Source: Acidimicrobiia bacterium (lineage in GTDB: Bacteria; Actinomycetota; Acidimicrobiia; Acidimicrobiales; Bin134). From it: a stretch of DNA of 63,514 nucleotides. The translations under genes were made by a program, and so were the position numbers. The stretch covers positions 1 through 63,514 of the forward strand of contig JAJDYU010000017.1 in assembly GCA_022825005.1 (NCBI GenBank). The letters are read 5' to 3'. Numbering within the stretch: position 1 is the first letter of the stretch; every line of letters begins with the position of its first letter. Positions 42,638 to 52,223 of this stretch are shown one piece after another. The notes beneath the pieces are model-generated. The model did no database searches. It worked only from the letters and a program-made list of their open reading frames with translations, and had not been told where the DNA came from.

Positions 42638-45061
42638 ATGAGCGGAGCACTCGACGGCATACGGGTCCTGGATCTGACCACCCGGATGGCCGAGGCGGCC
42701 GGCAAGGCGATGGCCGACCTCGGCGCCGAGGTGATCAAGGTGGAGTCGGTGCTGGGCTGCGACGCCCGCACCACCCCGCCGTTCGCCGCCGACGGCCGCT
42801 CTTTGTTCTGGGAGGCGTGGGGGTTGGGCAAGCACAGCGTGGTGTGCGACGTGGAGCTGCCCGGCGCCCGCGACCAGTTCCGGGCGCTGGTGGCCGGCGC
42901 CGACGTGCTGTTGGAGTCGTTCGCCCCCGGCCACATGTCCAGCCTGGGCCTCGGCCCCGACGATCTGGCCGCCATCAACCCCAAGCTGGTGTACGTGTCG
43001 GTGACCCCATTCGGCGCAAACACCCCAGATGCCGAGGTGCCCATGACCGACCTCACCATGTCGGCCGCTGGCGGGCTGTTGGGCATGCAGGGCGACCACG
43101 ACCGGGTCCCCATCCCGGTGGGCTACCCCGAGACGTCGTTTCTGGGGGCCATGCAGGCCGCGGCCGACGCCATCATGGCGCTGTGCGAGCGCGACCGCAG
43201 CGGGCTGGGCCAGCACCTAGACAGCTCCGTCCAGGCGGCGGTGATGTGGTCGCTGATGTCGATCACCAGCTACGCCGCTTTGGGCCAGGACTTCCCCGGC
43301 CGCGGCGACGACCGGGCCGAGGTGACCCAACCTGAGATCGTGCCCGGCCTGCGGATGCCGTTCATCGAGCCGTGCGCCGACGGGTACGTGGGCATGACCC
43401 TGGTGCTGGGCGATCAGGGCAACCGGGGGATGAAGTCGCTCATGGCCTGGGTGATCGAGGAGGGCGCCCTCGACGACGACCTGGCCGAGGTGGACTGGGA
43501 GCGCTACTTGGAGCTGTTGGGCGACGGGACCCTGGCGCCTGCCGACGCCGGGCGGGCGCTCGACCAGATGCTGGCCTTCATCGCCACCAAGACCCAGGCC
43601 GAGATCCAGGAGCAGGCGGTGGCCGGCAAGATGCTGGTGGCCCCCTGCTACACCGCTGCCCACCTGGCCGCCGACCCCCAGCTGGCCGCTAGGGACTTCT
43701 GGGTGGAGGTGGACGGCGCCGCCCACGCCGGGCCGTTCGCCCGCCTGTCGGCCACCCCCATCTCCTACCGCCACCCCGCCCCCGCCCTGGGCCAGCACCA
43801 GCGGCTGGTGGACGATCTGGCGCCGATCCCGGCTGCCGAGGCCCCCAGCAAGGTGTGGGCCGAGCCCCGGGGCGCCCTGTTCGAGGGGCTGAAGGTGGCC
43901 GACCTGTCGTGGATCGCCGCGGGGCCGCTCATCGCCAAAGACCTGGCCAATCTGGGGGCCACCGTGATCCGGGTGGAGACCGAGGCCCGCCTCGACACCC
44001 TGCGCTGGATCCCCCCGCACCTGCCCCACGCCTCGCCCATGAGCGCCGGACACCCCATGGCCAACATGAACCAGTCGAAGCTCGGCCTGGGGCTCAACTT
44101 CACCATCCCCGAGGCCAGGGGGGTGATCGACCGGATGATCGAGTGGGCCGACGTGGTGGTGGAGAACTACACCCCCGGCACCGCTAACCGCCTGGGCTTC
44201 GGCTACGAGCATGTGCGGGCCCTCAACCCCGGTGCGGTGATGCTGTCGAGCTGCATGCGGGGCCAGACCGGCCCCGAGGCCCGCCACACCGGATTCGGCC
44301 TGCACGGGGCCTGTCTGGGGGGATTCACCGCCATCACCGGCTGGCCCGATCGGCCGCCCAATCCGCCCTGGGGGGCCTACACCGATTTCATCTCCCCCCG
44401 CTATGCGCTGTCGGCGCTCGGCGCGGCCCTGCACCACCGCAACCGCACCGGCCAGGGCCAGTACATCGACCTGTCGCAGATAGAGGCCTCCATCCACTTC
44501 CTGGCGCCGCTGGTGCTGGAGTACCGCGACAGCGGCCAAGTGCGCCTCCCGCCGGGCACCGACTGCGAGCGGGCCGTCCCCCACGGCGTGTTCCGCACCA
44601 TCGGCACCGAGCGCTTCTGCGCCATCGCGGTGGAGACCGACGAGCAGTGGGAGGCGCTGCGCTCGGTGGTGGCCGACCTCGACATGGTGGACGACCGCTG
44701 GACCGAGCTCGGCATCGCCAACTCCGAAGACATCTTGATCGGCTGGTTCGCCGAACACGAGGCCTTCGAGGCCGCCCAGATGCTGCGGGAGCACGGCGTG
44801 CCCGCCTATGCAGTCCTGCGGGCCAGCGACTTCTACGACGACCCCAACCTCGAGGCCCGGGGGTTCTTCATCGAGCTCGACCACGGCGCCATCGGAAAGA
44901 TGACCTTCGACGGCCCCGTCACCTTGTTCTCCGCCACTCCCGCCCGCCCCTGGCGGGCCGGCCCGATGGTGGGAGAGCACACCCAGCAGGTGATGTCGGA
45001 GATCCTCGGCTTCACCGACGACGAGATAACCGCCCTGGCCGCCACCGGCGCCCTGACCTAG
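42638..45061 (+). CDS. Tandem two-domain type III CoA transferase (CaiB/BaiF)
   Basis: This is an 807-residue protein made of two CaiB/BaiF domains, about 1-395 and 405-805, each of which usually forms a separate protein. Domain 1 starts 'ALDGIRVLDLTTRMAEAAGK' and keeps the catalytic Asp region ('MTDLTMSAAGGLLGM'). Domain 2 starts 'EGLKVADLSWIAAGPLIAKD'. Its equivalent loop is 'TGFGLHGACLGGF', with Gly where the nucleophilic Asp is expected, so it may be non-catalytic. The family moves CoA between carboxylic acids. The class II aldolase lies 28 bases upstream. Confidence 0.9.
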   Translation: MSGALDGIRVLDLTTRMAEAAGKAMADLGAEVIKVESVLGCDARTTPPFAADGRSLFWEAWGLGKHSVVCDVELPGARDQFRALVAGADVLLESFAPGHMSSLGLGPDDLAAINPKLVYVSVTPFGANTPDAEVPMTDLTMSAAGGLLGMQGDHDRVPIPVGYPETSFLGAMQAAADAIMALCERDRSGLGQHLDSSVQAAVMWSLMSITSYAALGQDFPGRGDDRAEVTQPEIVPGLRMPFIEPCADGYVGMTLVLGDQGNRGMKSLMAWVIEEGALDDDLAEVDWERYLELLGDGTLAPADAGRALDQMLAFIATKTQAEIQEQAVAGKMLVAPCYTAAHLAADPQLAARDFWVEVDGAAHAGPFARLSATPISYRHPAPALGQHQRLVDDLAPIPAAEAPSKVWAEPRGALFEGLKVADLSWIAAGPLIAKDLANLGATVIRVETEARLDTLRWIPPHLPHASPMSAGHPMANMNQSKLGLGLNFTIPEARGVIDRMIEWADVVVENYTPGTANRLGFGYEHVRALNPGAVMLSSCMRGQTGPEARHTGFGLHGACLGGFTAITGWPDRPPNPPWGAYTDFISPRYALSALGAALHHRNRTGQGQYIDLSQIEASIHFLAPLVLEYRDSGQVRLPPGTDCERAVPHGVFRTIGTERFCAIAVETDEQWEALRSVVADLDMVDDRWTELGIANSEDILIGWFAEHEAFEAAQMLREHGVPAYAVLRASDFYDDPNLEARGFFIELDHGAIGKMTFDGPVTLFSATPARPWRAGPMVGEHTQQVMSEILGFTDDEITALAATGALT

Positions 45062-45135
45062 CCGGCCCTGACCTAGATGACACTGCCCTAGATGACACTG
45101 CCCAGCCGGCGCCCACCGACCCGAGGAGGCATTCA

Positions 45136-46011
45136 ATGACCGCCACCGAGCCCGATCGGACCCCGGCCGACCGGTCGGTGTATGAGCGCCTGGCGCTGCA
45201 TCTGCCCAACGACATTGGCATCGGCAGCGCGCTCATCACCATGGTGGAGCCCCACGAGGGCTGCGAGTACGAGTACAACCGCTGGTACGAAGACGATCAC
45301 TTCTTCTCCGGGGCCATGCACGGCCCCTGGGTGTACGCCGGGCGGCGCTGGGTGGCGCCCCGGGCGCTGCGGGATCTGCGGCCCGCCGTCGACGAGCCGG
45401 CGTTCGAGCCCCCCGACGCCGGCTGCTACATCTCTTTGTACTGGAGCACGCCGGGCCACGAGGACGACACCGAGCGGTGGAGCTTTCTGGCCATGGCCGA
45501 GGCCCTCATGCCCCACGGCCGGGGCTTCCCCCAGCGCGACCACGTGTACACCGCCTTCCACCACTACCGCTTCGGCGTGGTCCGCCCCGGCAGCGGGCCC
45601 ATGAAGCCCCATCTGGCGCTCAACCACCCCTTCGCCGGCCTGGTGGTAGAGGTGGTGGACGCCGCCGATGTGTCCGATCAGGACGCTCTCGAGCAGTGGC
45701 TGGCCCACGACCACCTGCCCTCGGTGCTGCTGGGCTCGCCCGCGGTGATGTGCCTGGCCTTCGCCCCCCGGGAATTCGCCCAGGGCCGCATCGAAAAGCC
45801 CGGCACCCCGCCGGTGGCCCCCACCGCCAAGGTGGGCCAGCGCCTGTGTTTGCTGTGGTTCTTGGAGCAAGACCCCGCCGAGGTGTTCCCCGAGGCCTTC
45901 GCCGCCCACCACAACGCCCTGGCCGCCCACCCCAAAGCCTCTCTAGCCCTGTCAGCCCCCTTCATCCCCACCATCCCCGGCACCGACACCTACGTAGACC
46001 AACTCCGCTGA
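45136..46011 (+). CDS. Two-domain dimeric alpha/beta-barrel protein, hypothetical
   Basis: This is a 291-residue protein from the ATG at 45136, behind GAGGAGG; the longer frame upstream shadows the CoA transferase. Two related halves carry ferredoxin-like EthD/Dabb-type patterns: 'YEYNRWYEDDHFFSGAMHGP' and 'QWLAHDHLPSVLLG'. Proteins of this kind often act in polyketide or aromatic degradation, or bind small ligands. Its place within the CoA transferase/molybdopterin run fits a catabolic accessory enzyme. Just before it, CTAGATGACACTGCCC occurs twice in tandem (45073-45104). Confidence 0.75.
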   Translation: MTATEPDRTPADRSVYERLALHLPNDIGIGSALITMVEPHEGCEYEYNRWYEDDHFFSGAMHGPWVYAGRRWVAPRALRDLRPAVDEPAFEPPDAGCYISLYWSTPGHEDDTERWSFLAMAEALMPHGRGFPQRDHVYTAFHHYRFGVVRPGSGPMKPHLALNHPFAGLVVEVVDAADVSDQDALEQWLAHDHLPSVLLGSPAVMCLAFAPREFAQGRIEKPGTPPVAPTAKVGQRLCLLWFLEQDPAEVFPEAFAAHHNALAAHPKASLALSAPFIPTIPGTDTYVDQLR

Positions 46012-46050
46012 ACTAAAGGGCCATAACCGGGCCTCGGTAACATCGCTGGC

Positions 46051-48261
46051 GTGACTGTGGAAACCCATTATCGGACCTGTCCGCTTTGTGAGGCGATGTG
46101 CGGGTTGGAGATAAAGACTGAGGGCGCCAAGGTGCTGCCCCCGATTCGGGCCGACCGCGACGACGTGTGGAGCAAGGGCTTCATCTGCCCCAAGGGCACT
46201 ACTCTGGGCCACCTGCACGAGGACCCCGACCGGGTGCGGGTGCCGCTGGTGAAGGACGAGAACGGCACCTTCCAGGAGGCCACCTGGGAGGAGGCCTACG
46301 CCCGCTGCGAGGAGCTGCTCCATGGAGTGCGCGGCACCCACGGGACCGACGCCATCACCTATTACATCGGCAACCCCGCGGCCCATAACTTCTCCATCAG
46401 CCGCTATGTGGGTGCGCTGGTGATGCTGTCGGGCGTGCAGATGGGCTATTCGGCAGGCACCGTGGACCAGTGGCCCAAGAACGTGTCGTCGCAGTGCATG
46501 TACGGCAACTCGTGGACCTTCCCCACCCCCGACATCATGCGCACTCAGTATCTGGTGGTGATGGGGGCCAACCCCCACGCCTCCCAGGGCAGCTTGTTGG
46601 CCTGTCCCGACGTGCTGGGCGAGATGGACAAGATCCGCGAGCGGGGCGGCAAGTGCGTGGTGATCGACCCCCGCCGCACCGGAACCTGCGACCACGCCGA
46701 CGAGTGGGTTCCCATCACCCCGGGCACCGACGCCGCCTTCTTGCTGGCGCTGTGCCACGTGCTGTTCGACGAGGGCCTGGTCGATTTGGGCACCATGGCC
46801 GGCCATGTGAACGGCCTGGACGAGGTGCGGGCCCTGGTGGCCGACTGGACCCCGGAGATGGTGGAGGCCACCACCCAGGTGCCGGCTGAGACCACCCGGC
46901 GGCTGGCCCGGGAGATCGCCGCGGCCGACAGCGCCTGTGTGTACGGGCGCATCGGATTGTGCAACCAGGAGTTCGGCACGCTGGCCTCCTGGCTGATCGA
47001 CGTGGTGAACCTGCTCACCGCCAACTTCGACGTGGCTGGCGGGATGATGTTCGGCAACCCCGTGGCCCCGGCCATGGCCACCCTCAACTTCGAGGCGCCC
47101 AAAGAGCCCGAGTTCGGCCGCTGGCACAGTCGGGTGCGGGGCGCTCCCGAGGTGCTGGGCCAGGTGCCGGTGTCGTGTCTGTCGGAGGAGATCATGACCC
47201 CCGGCGAGGGGCAGTTGAAGGCGCTGGTGGTGGTGGCCGGCAACCCGGTGATCAGCTCGCCCGAGGCCGGCCGCCTCGATGAGGCGCTACCCATGCTCGA
47301 TGCCATGATCTGCATCGATAACTGGGTGAACGCCACCACCCGCCACGCCGACGTGATCCTGCCCGGTCTGTCGCCGCTGGAGCAGCCCCACTGGGACGAG
47401 ATGATCTGGTCTTGGGCGGCTCGCACCGCGGGCAACTGGTCGGATCGGATCTTCGACTACGGCGACCGCCCCGACGAGTGGGAGGTGCTCACCCGGGTGG
47501 GCGCGCTCATGGGCGGCCAGACCAACGACGAGATCGACGAGAAGGCCATCGACGACGGGTTTTTCTCCGGGCTGTGCATGTTCTTCGGGCTCGAACCCAC
47601 CCACGTGCTGTCGCACTACGACGAGGGCGGCCCCGAGCGGATGACCGATCTCATGATCCGCATCGGCCCCCGAGGCGACCGCTACGGCGAGAACTCCGAC
47701 GGGCTCACGCTCCAGGACTTCAAGGACAACCCCCACGGCCTGGACTTCGGGCCGATGGTGCCCCGGGTGCCCGACATCCTCCACACCCCTTCGGGCCGCA
47801 TCGAGATGGCCCCGCCCTACATCACCGCGGATGTGGGCCGGCTCCAGCGCCGCCTGGGCCGCGACGACGGGATGGTGCTGGTGAGCCGCCGGCATGTGCG
47901 CTCCAACAACTCGTGGATGCACAACGTGAAGGTGCTGGTGAAGGGCAAGGACCGCTGCACGCTGCTGGTACACCCCGACGATGCCTCCGGCATCGGCCTG
48001 GTGGACGGGGCCGCGGCCCGGGTGAGCACGGAGATCGGCAGCATCGAGGTGCCGGTGGAGGTGAGCGACGAGATGATGCCCGGAGTGGTGAGCCTGCCCC
48101 ACGGCTGGGGCCACAACCTCGACGGCGTGCAGCTCTCGGTGGCCAAGGAGTTCGCCGGGGTCAACAACAACCTGTTGGCCCCCGGCGAGCTGGTGGACGA
48201 GATCTCCGGCAACGCCATCGTGAACGGGATCAAGGTGGAAGTGGTCCCCGTCCCCGCCTGA
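46051..48261 (+). CDS. Molybdopterin-dependent oxidoreductase (DMSO reductase superfamily)
   Basis: This is a 736-residue protein from a GTG start. The N-terminal [4Fe-4S] ligands are Cys10, Cys13, Cys17 ('TCPLCEAMCGLE') and the Cys of 'GFICPKG'. The molybdopterin domain follows ('VVMGANPHASQGSLLACPDV', 'VIDPRRTGTCDHADEWVPIT') and then the C-terminal dinucleotide-binding barrel ('PHGWGHNLDGVQLS'). No signal peptide is present and no electron-transfer subunits are adjacent, so it is a single-subunit cytoplasmic enzyme. The overall pattern resembles FdhA/NarB-like proteins often annotated as formate dehydrogenases. The substrate is not assigned. Confidence 0.9.
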   Translation: MTVETHYRTCPLCEAMCGLEIKTEGAKVLPPIRADRDDVWSKGFICPKGTTLGHLHEDPDRVRVPLVKDENGTFQEATWEEAYARCEELLHGVRGTHGTDAITYYIGNPAAHNFSISRYVGALVMLSGVQMGYSAGTVDQWPKNVSSQCMYGNSWTFPTPDIMRTQYLVVMGANPHASQGSLLACPDVLGEMDKIRERGGKCVVIDPRRTGTCDHADEWVPITPGTDAAFLLALCHVLFDEGLVDLGTMAGHVNGLDEVRALVADWTPEMVEATTQVPAETTRRLAREIAAADSACVYGRIGLCNQEFGTLASWLIDVVNLLTANFDVAGGMMFGNPVAPAMATLNFEAPKEPEFGRWHSRVRGAPEVLGQVPVSCLSEEIMTPGEGQLKALVVVAGNPVISSPEAGRLDEALPMLDAMICIDNWVNATTRHADVILPGLSPLEQPHWDEMIWSWAARTAGNWSDRIFDYGDRPDEWEVLTRVGALMGGQTNDEIDEKAIDDGFFSGLCMFFGLEPTHVLSHYDEGGPERMTDLMIRIGPRGDRYGENSDGLTLQDFKDNPHGLDFGPMVPRVPDILHTPSGRIEMAPPYITADVGRLQRRLGRDDGMVLVSRRHVRSNNSWMHNVKVLVKGKDRCTLLVHPDDASGIGLVDGAAARVSTEIGSIEVPVEVSDEMMPGVVSLPHGWGHNLDGVQLSVAKEFAGVNNNLLAPGELVDEISGNAIVNGIKVEVVPVPA

Positions 48262-48297
48262 TATCTCGCTGGTTCCGGTAGGTAATCTCGGACTTCT

Positions 48298-49386
48298 ATG
48301 GCTATTCCCCAAGACCGCGACATCGACGCCCTCAAGGCCTCGCTGTCGGAGTGGATGAACACCCGGCCGGGGGTGTCCGACGCCGAGGTGACCTTTCTGG
48401 TGAACCCCGAGGCCTCCGGGTTCAGCAACGAGACCCTGGTGTGCGACGCCGTCTACACCCGCGATGGCCAGACCCGCGACTCGGGCATCGTGGTGCGCAA
48501 GCGCCCCACCGACTACGCCATCTTCCCCGCCTACGACATGAGCGTGCAGTACCGGAGCATGCAGAACATGGCCGCCTGCGGCAGCGTGCCGGTGCCCGAG
48601 GTGCTTTGGGTGGAGGACACCGGCGAGGTGCTGGGCGAGCCGTTCTTCATCATGGATCGCCTGCACGGCCGAGTGCCCACCGACAACCCGCCGTTCTTCC
48701 AGGAGGGCTGGGTGTTCGAGGCCACCGCTGAGCAGCAGGCCACCCTGTACAACTCGTCGGTGGACACGCTGGCCGCGGTGGCCCGCACCGACTGGAAGGC
48801 CAACGGCTTCGACTTCGTGGAGCGTCCCCAATACGGCGGGCCGGGGTTCGCCCAGCAGCTCGGCTATCAGCGCTACTACGCAAACTGGGCGGCCGAGGAC
48901 CGGCCCAAGCCGCTGATCGACGCCGCGTTGGACTGGTTCGACGCCAACGACCCATCCGGGTCGATGCCTGTCGAGCTCAACTGGGGAGACGCCCGGCCCA
49001 GCAACCTCATGTACGGCGACGACTTCAAGGTGATGGCCGTGTTCGACTGGGAGATGGCCGACCTGGGCCCCGGCGAGGTGGACTTGGGCTGGTTCTTGTA
49101 CATGAACCGGTTCTTGAGCGAGGGCGCCGGCATTAGCTGGCTGCCGGGCTTCGCCGACCGCGACGGCACCATTGCCCGCTGGGAGCAGGCCGTGGGCCGC
49201 CCCGCCGAGCACATCGACTACTTCGAGGCGTGGGGCTGCTTGCGCTTTTGCATCATCATGGTGGCCATCGTGAACATGCAGGTGAAGTACGGGACGTTCC
49301 CCGCCGATTTCGGCGCCCAGTACGAGCGGGTCAACCCTTCCACCCAGATGCTGGCCCAATACCTGGGCATGCCCGCCCCCGAGTGA
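48298..49386 (+). CDS. Phosphotransferase family protein (APH/ACAD10-like kinase fold)
   Basis: This is a 362-residue protein with an aminoglycoside-phosphotransferase fold. The catalytic loop reads 'LNWGDARPSNLMYGDDF' (W-G-D-x-R-x-x-N, where classical APH has H-G-D) and the metal-binding 'VFDWEMADLGPGEVDLGW' follows. This variant is usual for the ACAD10/hydroxyacyl-CoA-linked kinases of actinobacteria, which are thought to phosphorylate hydroxy acids or hydroxyacyl-CoA in catabolism. It lies 36 bases after the molybdopterin enzyme and 55 before the SnoaL gene. Confidence 0.88.
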   Translation: MAIPQDRDIDALKASLSEWMNTRPGVSDAEVTFLVNPEASGFSNETLVCDAVYTRDGQTRDSGIVVRKRPTDYAIFPAYDMSVQYRSMQNMAACGSVPVPEVLWVEDTGEVLGEPFFIMDRLHGRVPTDNPPFFQEGWVFEATAEQQATLYNSSVDTLAAVARTDWKANGFDFVERPQYGGPGFAQQLGYQRYYANWAAEDRPKPLIDAALDWFDANDPSGSMPVELNWGDARPSNLMYGDDFKVMAVFDWEMADLGPGEVDLGWFLYMNRFLSEGAGISWLPGFADRDGTIARWEQAVGRPAEHIDYFEAWGCLRFCIIMVAIVNMQVKYGTFPADFGAQYERVNPSTQMLAQYLGMPAPE

Positions 49387-49441
49387 GTTTTGCCGTGCGC
49401 AACGAGTCCCCCTTCGAACCCCGAGTGAGCCGGAGAGCCCC

Positions 49442-49870
49442 ATGAGCGATGCTGAGAATCGGGCGCTGGCCGAGGCCCTGTTTGCTGCGCTGGAGCGCAT
49501 GGACTGGCCCGCGGTGGCCGAGCTGTTCACCGAAGACGGCACCTACCAGGACATGCCCTTTGAGACCGACTCCGGCGGCACGGTGGGCCACGCCGGCATC
49601 ATCGGCAAGCTGGAGGTGGGCCTGTCGATGCTGGAACGCTTCGAATTGGGCGTGACCGACATCTGGTGCGATGGCGACGATGTGCTGGTGGAGCGGGTGG
49701 AGGTGTGGTACCACCCCGACGGCACCGTGGCCAGCCTCCCCGTGCTGTGCCGCCTCCAGATCCGCGACAACAAGATCGCCCACTGGCGCGAGTACTGGGA
49801 CTACAACTACCTCATCGCCCAGCAGCCCGACTCCTGGCTCCCCCAATCCCCCCGCCCCCGCTGGGACTGA
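49442..49870 (+). CDS. SnoaL-like / limonene-epoxide hydrolase-fold protein
   Basis: This is a 142-residue NTF2-fold protein ('ALERMDWPAVAELFTEDGTY', 'GHAGIIGKLEVGL', 'VEVWYHPDGTVASLPVL', 'HWREYWDYNYLIAQQ'). The Asp/Arg/Asp set of limonene-epoxide hydrolase is not clearly identifiable, so isomerase, hydrolase or binding roles are open. It is the last gene of the plus-strand catabolic run and converges with the sulfatase gene. Confidence 0.82.
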   Translation: MSDAENRALAEALFAALERMDWPAVAELFTEDGTYQDMPFETDSGGTVGHAGIIGKLEVGLSMLERFELGVTDIWCDGDDVLVERVEVWYHPDGTVASLPVLCRLQIRDNKIAHWREYWDYNYLIAQQPDSWLPQSPRPRWD

Positions 49871-49894
49871 CCGCGCTGGATCTACCCGCTGGCT

Positions 49895-52201
49895 TTACTC
49901 GAAGCGGGCGCCCATTTGTTTGAGTATTTCTACGGTGCGGGTGGCGGCCATTGGGCCTTGTTGGCCGGGGGTGTAGGTGGCGGACTCGATGGTGTTGGTA
50001 TAGGGGAAGGGGCCGTGGCGCTGGTAGACGTCCCATGAGACGGGGGAGCGGCGGTCGATGCCCACGTCGATGCCCTCGAAGGGGGCCATGGTCCACATGC
50101 CGGTGAAGTTTTCGTCGGCGGCGGTCTCGGTGCCGTCCACCAGCAGCCGCAGATCCCAGGCGAAGCCGTCGGTGATGGTGAAGTCGAGCCGCACGGTGCG
50201 CCGGCCCTCGGCCAGTGGGCCGCTGTTCAGGTGCCGCATGTGGCCGTAGCCGTTGTGCGCGTAGACCGCCTCGCCGCCCTCGATGTAGCAGGCGTAGCCG
50301 CCGCCCTGGTCGCCGTGGGCCACCAGCATGCCCTCATCACCTGCGGCGTAGTGAAACTCGATGTCGACGGTGAACGAGCGGGCCTGGATCATCTTCATGC
50401 TCCGGTAGCGCTCCAGGGTGTCGGTGCCCGGCACAATCCGCACCGGCGTCTCGTACACCTCCTCCGACGGGGGCCGCTGCACGAACTTGAGCATGGAGCC
50501 CTCGTCCAGCGGGTACACCTGGTAGCGGTGGGCGGCCTGTTCCCAGGCGTCGATCAGCTCTTGGCGCTTGCCGGGCTCGGCCTCCGACAAGTCCACCGTC
50601 TCGGTGGGGTCGTCATGGAGGTTGTACACCTCCCACTCGTGGTCGCCGAACGGGGTCATCGGCAGGTGCAGGGTGACCGCTTCCCAGCCGTCGCGGTAGA
50701 ACCCCCGGTGGCCGATCTGCTCGTAGTACTGCTCGGTGTGGTGCTCGGGCGCGTCGGCGGCCGCGAACGTGGGGGCGAAGCTGGCCCCGGCCAGCGGCCC
50801 CTTGAGCGGCTGGCCGTTGCGCTTAGTGGGAGCGCTGAGCCCCACGATGTCCAAAACGGTGGGGAGCACGTCGGTGATGTGCAGGTACTGGCGGCGGAAC
50901 CCGCCGGGATCGGCGATCCGCTCGGGCCACGACGAGATCATGGCCACTTGGTGCCCGCCGGCGTGGGTGTTGATCTTGTACAGCCGGAAGGGAGTGTTGC
51001 CGGCCATGGCCCAGCCCCGGGGATAGTGGGCCAAGGTCTGGGGTCCGCCCAGAAGGTCGAGGCGGGCGTGGTCGGCGTCGATGTCGCCCTGGGTGGGCGA
51101 CAGGATCTCGAAGTACTGCGCGCAGCCGGTGTCCTCGCCCTCCCGGGACGCCCCGTTGTCGGAGGTGAACACCACCAGCGTGTTGTCCCACTCGCCCAGC
51201 TCCTCTAATGCGGCCCGCAGCCGCCCGAAGTTCTGGTCGACGTTGTCCACCATGGCGGCGAACACCTCCATGTAGCGGGCGAACACCTCCTTTTGGGTGG
51301 TGGACAGCTCGTCCCAGGGCGGAACGTCGTTGCGCTCCTCGGAGTTGCGGGGCGGCAGCGTTGTGTCGGCATCGAAGATGCCCAGCTCGATCTGGCGGTC
51401 GAAGCGGCGCTGGCGGATCTCGTCCCAGCCGGCGTCGTAGGCCCCCCGGTACTTCTCGATGTCGTCGGCCTTGGCCTGGAGCGGGGCGTGGACCGCCCCG
51501 TGTGACAGGTACAAGAAGAACGGCTGGTCGGGCCGAGCCGCCTTCTGCTCCCGCACCATGGAGATGGCCTCGTCGGTGATGTCGTCGGTGAAGTAGTAAT
51601 CGTCGGGGTACCGGTCGGTGCGCACCACGCTGTTGTCGCGGATCAGCCGGTGGGGGTGGTGGAAGTTGGTGAACCCGTCGAGGAAGCCGTAGTAGCGGTC
51701 GAACCCCCGCTGGAGCGGCCACGAGTGGCGGGGGCCCACCAGGTTGGAGTCTTTGCACAGGTGCCACTTGCCCACCATGAAGGTGGCGTAGCCCCCCGCC
51801 CGCAGGATCTCGGCCACGGTGGCGCAGTGATCGGTGAGCTCGGAGGTGTAGCCGGGGTAGCCGGGGTCGGAGTGGCACACGTGGCCCACCCCTACGTCGT
51901 GGTGGTTGAGCCCGGTGAGCAGCGACGCCCGGGTGGGCGAGCACATCGGGTTGACGTGGAAGTTCAGGTAGCGCAGCCCCTCGGCCGCCATCTGGTCGAT
52001 GTGGGGGGTGTCTATCTCCGAGCCGTAGCAGCCCAGATCGGCGAAGCCCAGGTCGTCCAACAGCACCACCACGATGTTGGGCGCCCCCTCCGGCGCCCGC
52101 ACCGCCTCGGGCCACCACGGGTCCGACCCCGCCACCGTGCGCCCCGCTCGCCCCTCCCACCCCTGATAGGGCTCAGGCCTGTTAGCCGTGTCTTGTGTCA
52201 T
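49895..52201 (-). CDS. Sulfatase (arylsulfatase family)
   Basis: This is a 768-residue sulfatase from the ATG at 52201 behind GAGGAGGG; the upstream extension overlaps the next gene. Metal ligands are in 'VVLLDDLGFADLGCYG' (Asp49, Asp50). The formylglycine motif C-x-P-x-R is Cys87 to Arg91 ('CSPTRASLLTG'), so the Cys type needs a formylglycine-generating enzyme, which is not in the window. A C-terminal beta-rich part of about 150 residues follows the catalytic domain. No signal peptide is evident, so it may act inside the cell on an imported sulfate ester. It is the last gene of the minus-strand catabolic run. Confidence 0.93.
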   Translation of the reverse strand: MTQDTANRPEPYQGWEGRAGRTVAGSDPWWPEAVRAPEGAPNIVVVLLDDLGFADLGCYGSEIDTPHIDQMAAEGLRYLNFHVNPMCSPTRASLLTGLNHHDVGVGHVCHSDPGYPGYTSELTDHCATVAEILRAGGYATFMVGKWHLCKDSNLVGPRHSWPLQRGFDRYYGFLDGFTNFHHPHRLIRDNSVVRTDRYPDDYYFTDDITDEAISMVREQKAARPDQPFFLYLSHGAVHAPLQAKADDIEKYRGAYDAGWDEIRQRRFDRQIELGIFDADTTLPPRNSEERNDVPPWDELSTTQKEVFARYMEVFAAMVDNVDQNFGRLRAALEELGEWDNTLVVFTSDNGASREGEDTGCAQYFEILSPTQGDIDADHARLDLLGGPQTLAHYPRGWAMAGNTPFRLYKINTHAGGHQVAMISSWPERIADPGGFRRQYLHITDVLPTVLDIVGLSAPTKRNGQPLKGPLAGASFAPTFAAADAPEHHTEQYYEQIGHRGFYRDGWEAVTLHLPMTPFGDHEWEVYNLHDDPTETVDLSEAEPGKRQELIDAWEQAAHRYQVYPLDEGSMLKFVQRPPSEEVYETPVRIVPGTDTLERYRSMKMIQARSFTVDIEFHYAAGDEGMLVAHGDQGGGYACYIEGGEAVYAHNGYGHMRHLNSGPLAEGRRTVRLDFTITDGFAWDLRLLVDGTETAADENFTGMWTMAPFEGIDVGIDRRSPVSWDVYQRHGPFPYTNTIESATYTPGQQGPMAATRTVEILKQMGARFE

Positions 52202-52223
52202 CGGACCCTCCTCGGTGGGGGTG

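Noticed and set aside
45073..45104. Tandem CTAGATGACACTGCCC as regulatory element
   Set aside because: Two short copies just after a stop codon; more likely a small slippage duplication than a binding site.
43217..45136. 639-codon minus-strand frame opposite the CoA transferase
   Set aside because: Antisense frame rich in Gly, His and Gln without motifs, typical for GC-rich coding DNA.
47287..49542. Long minus-strand open frame (751 codons) opposite the molybdopterin and phosphotransferase genes
   Set aside because: It is a GC-rich shadow: low-complexity His/Gly/Val sequence with no domain, opposite two well-supported genes.
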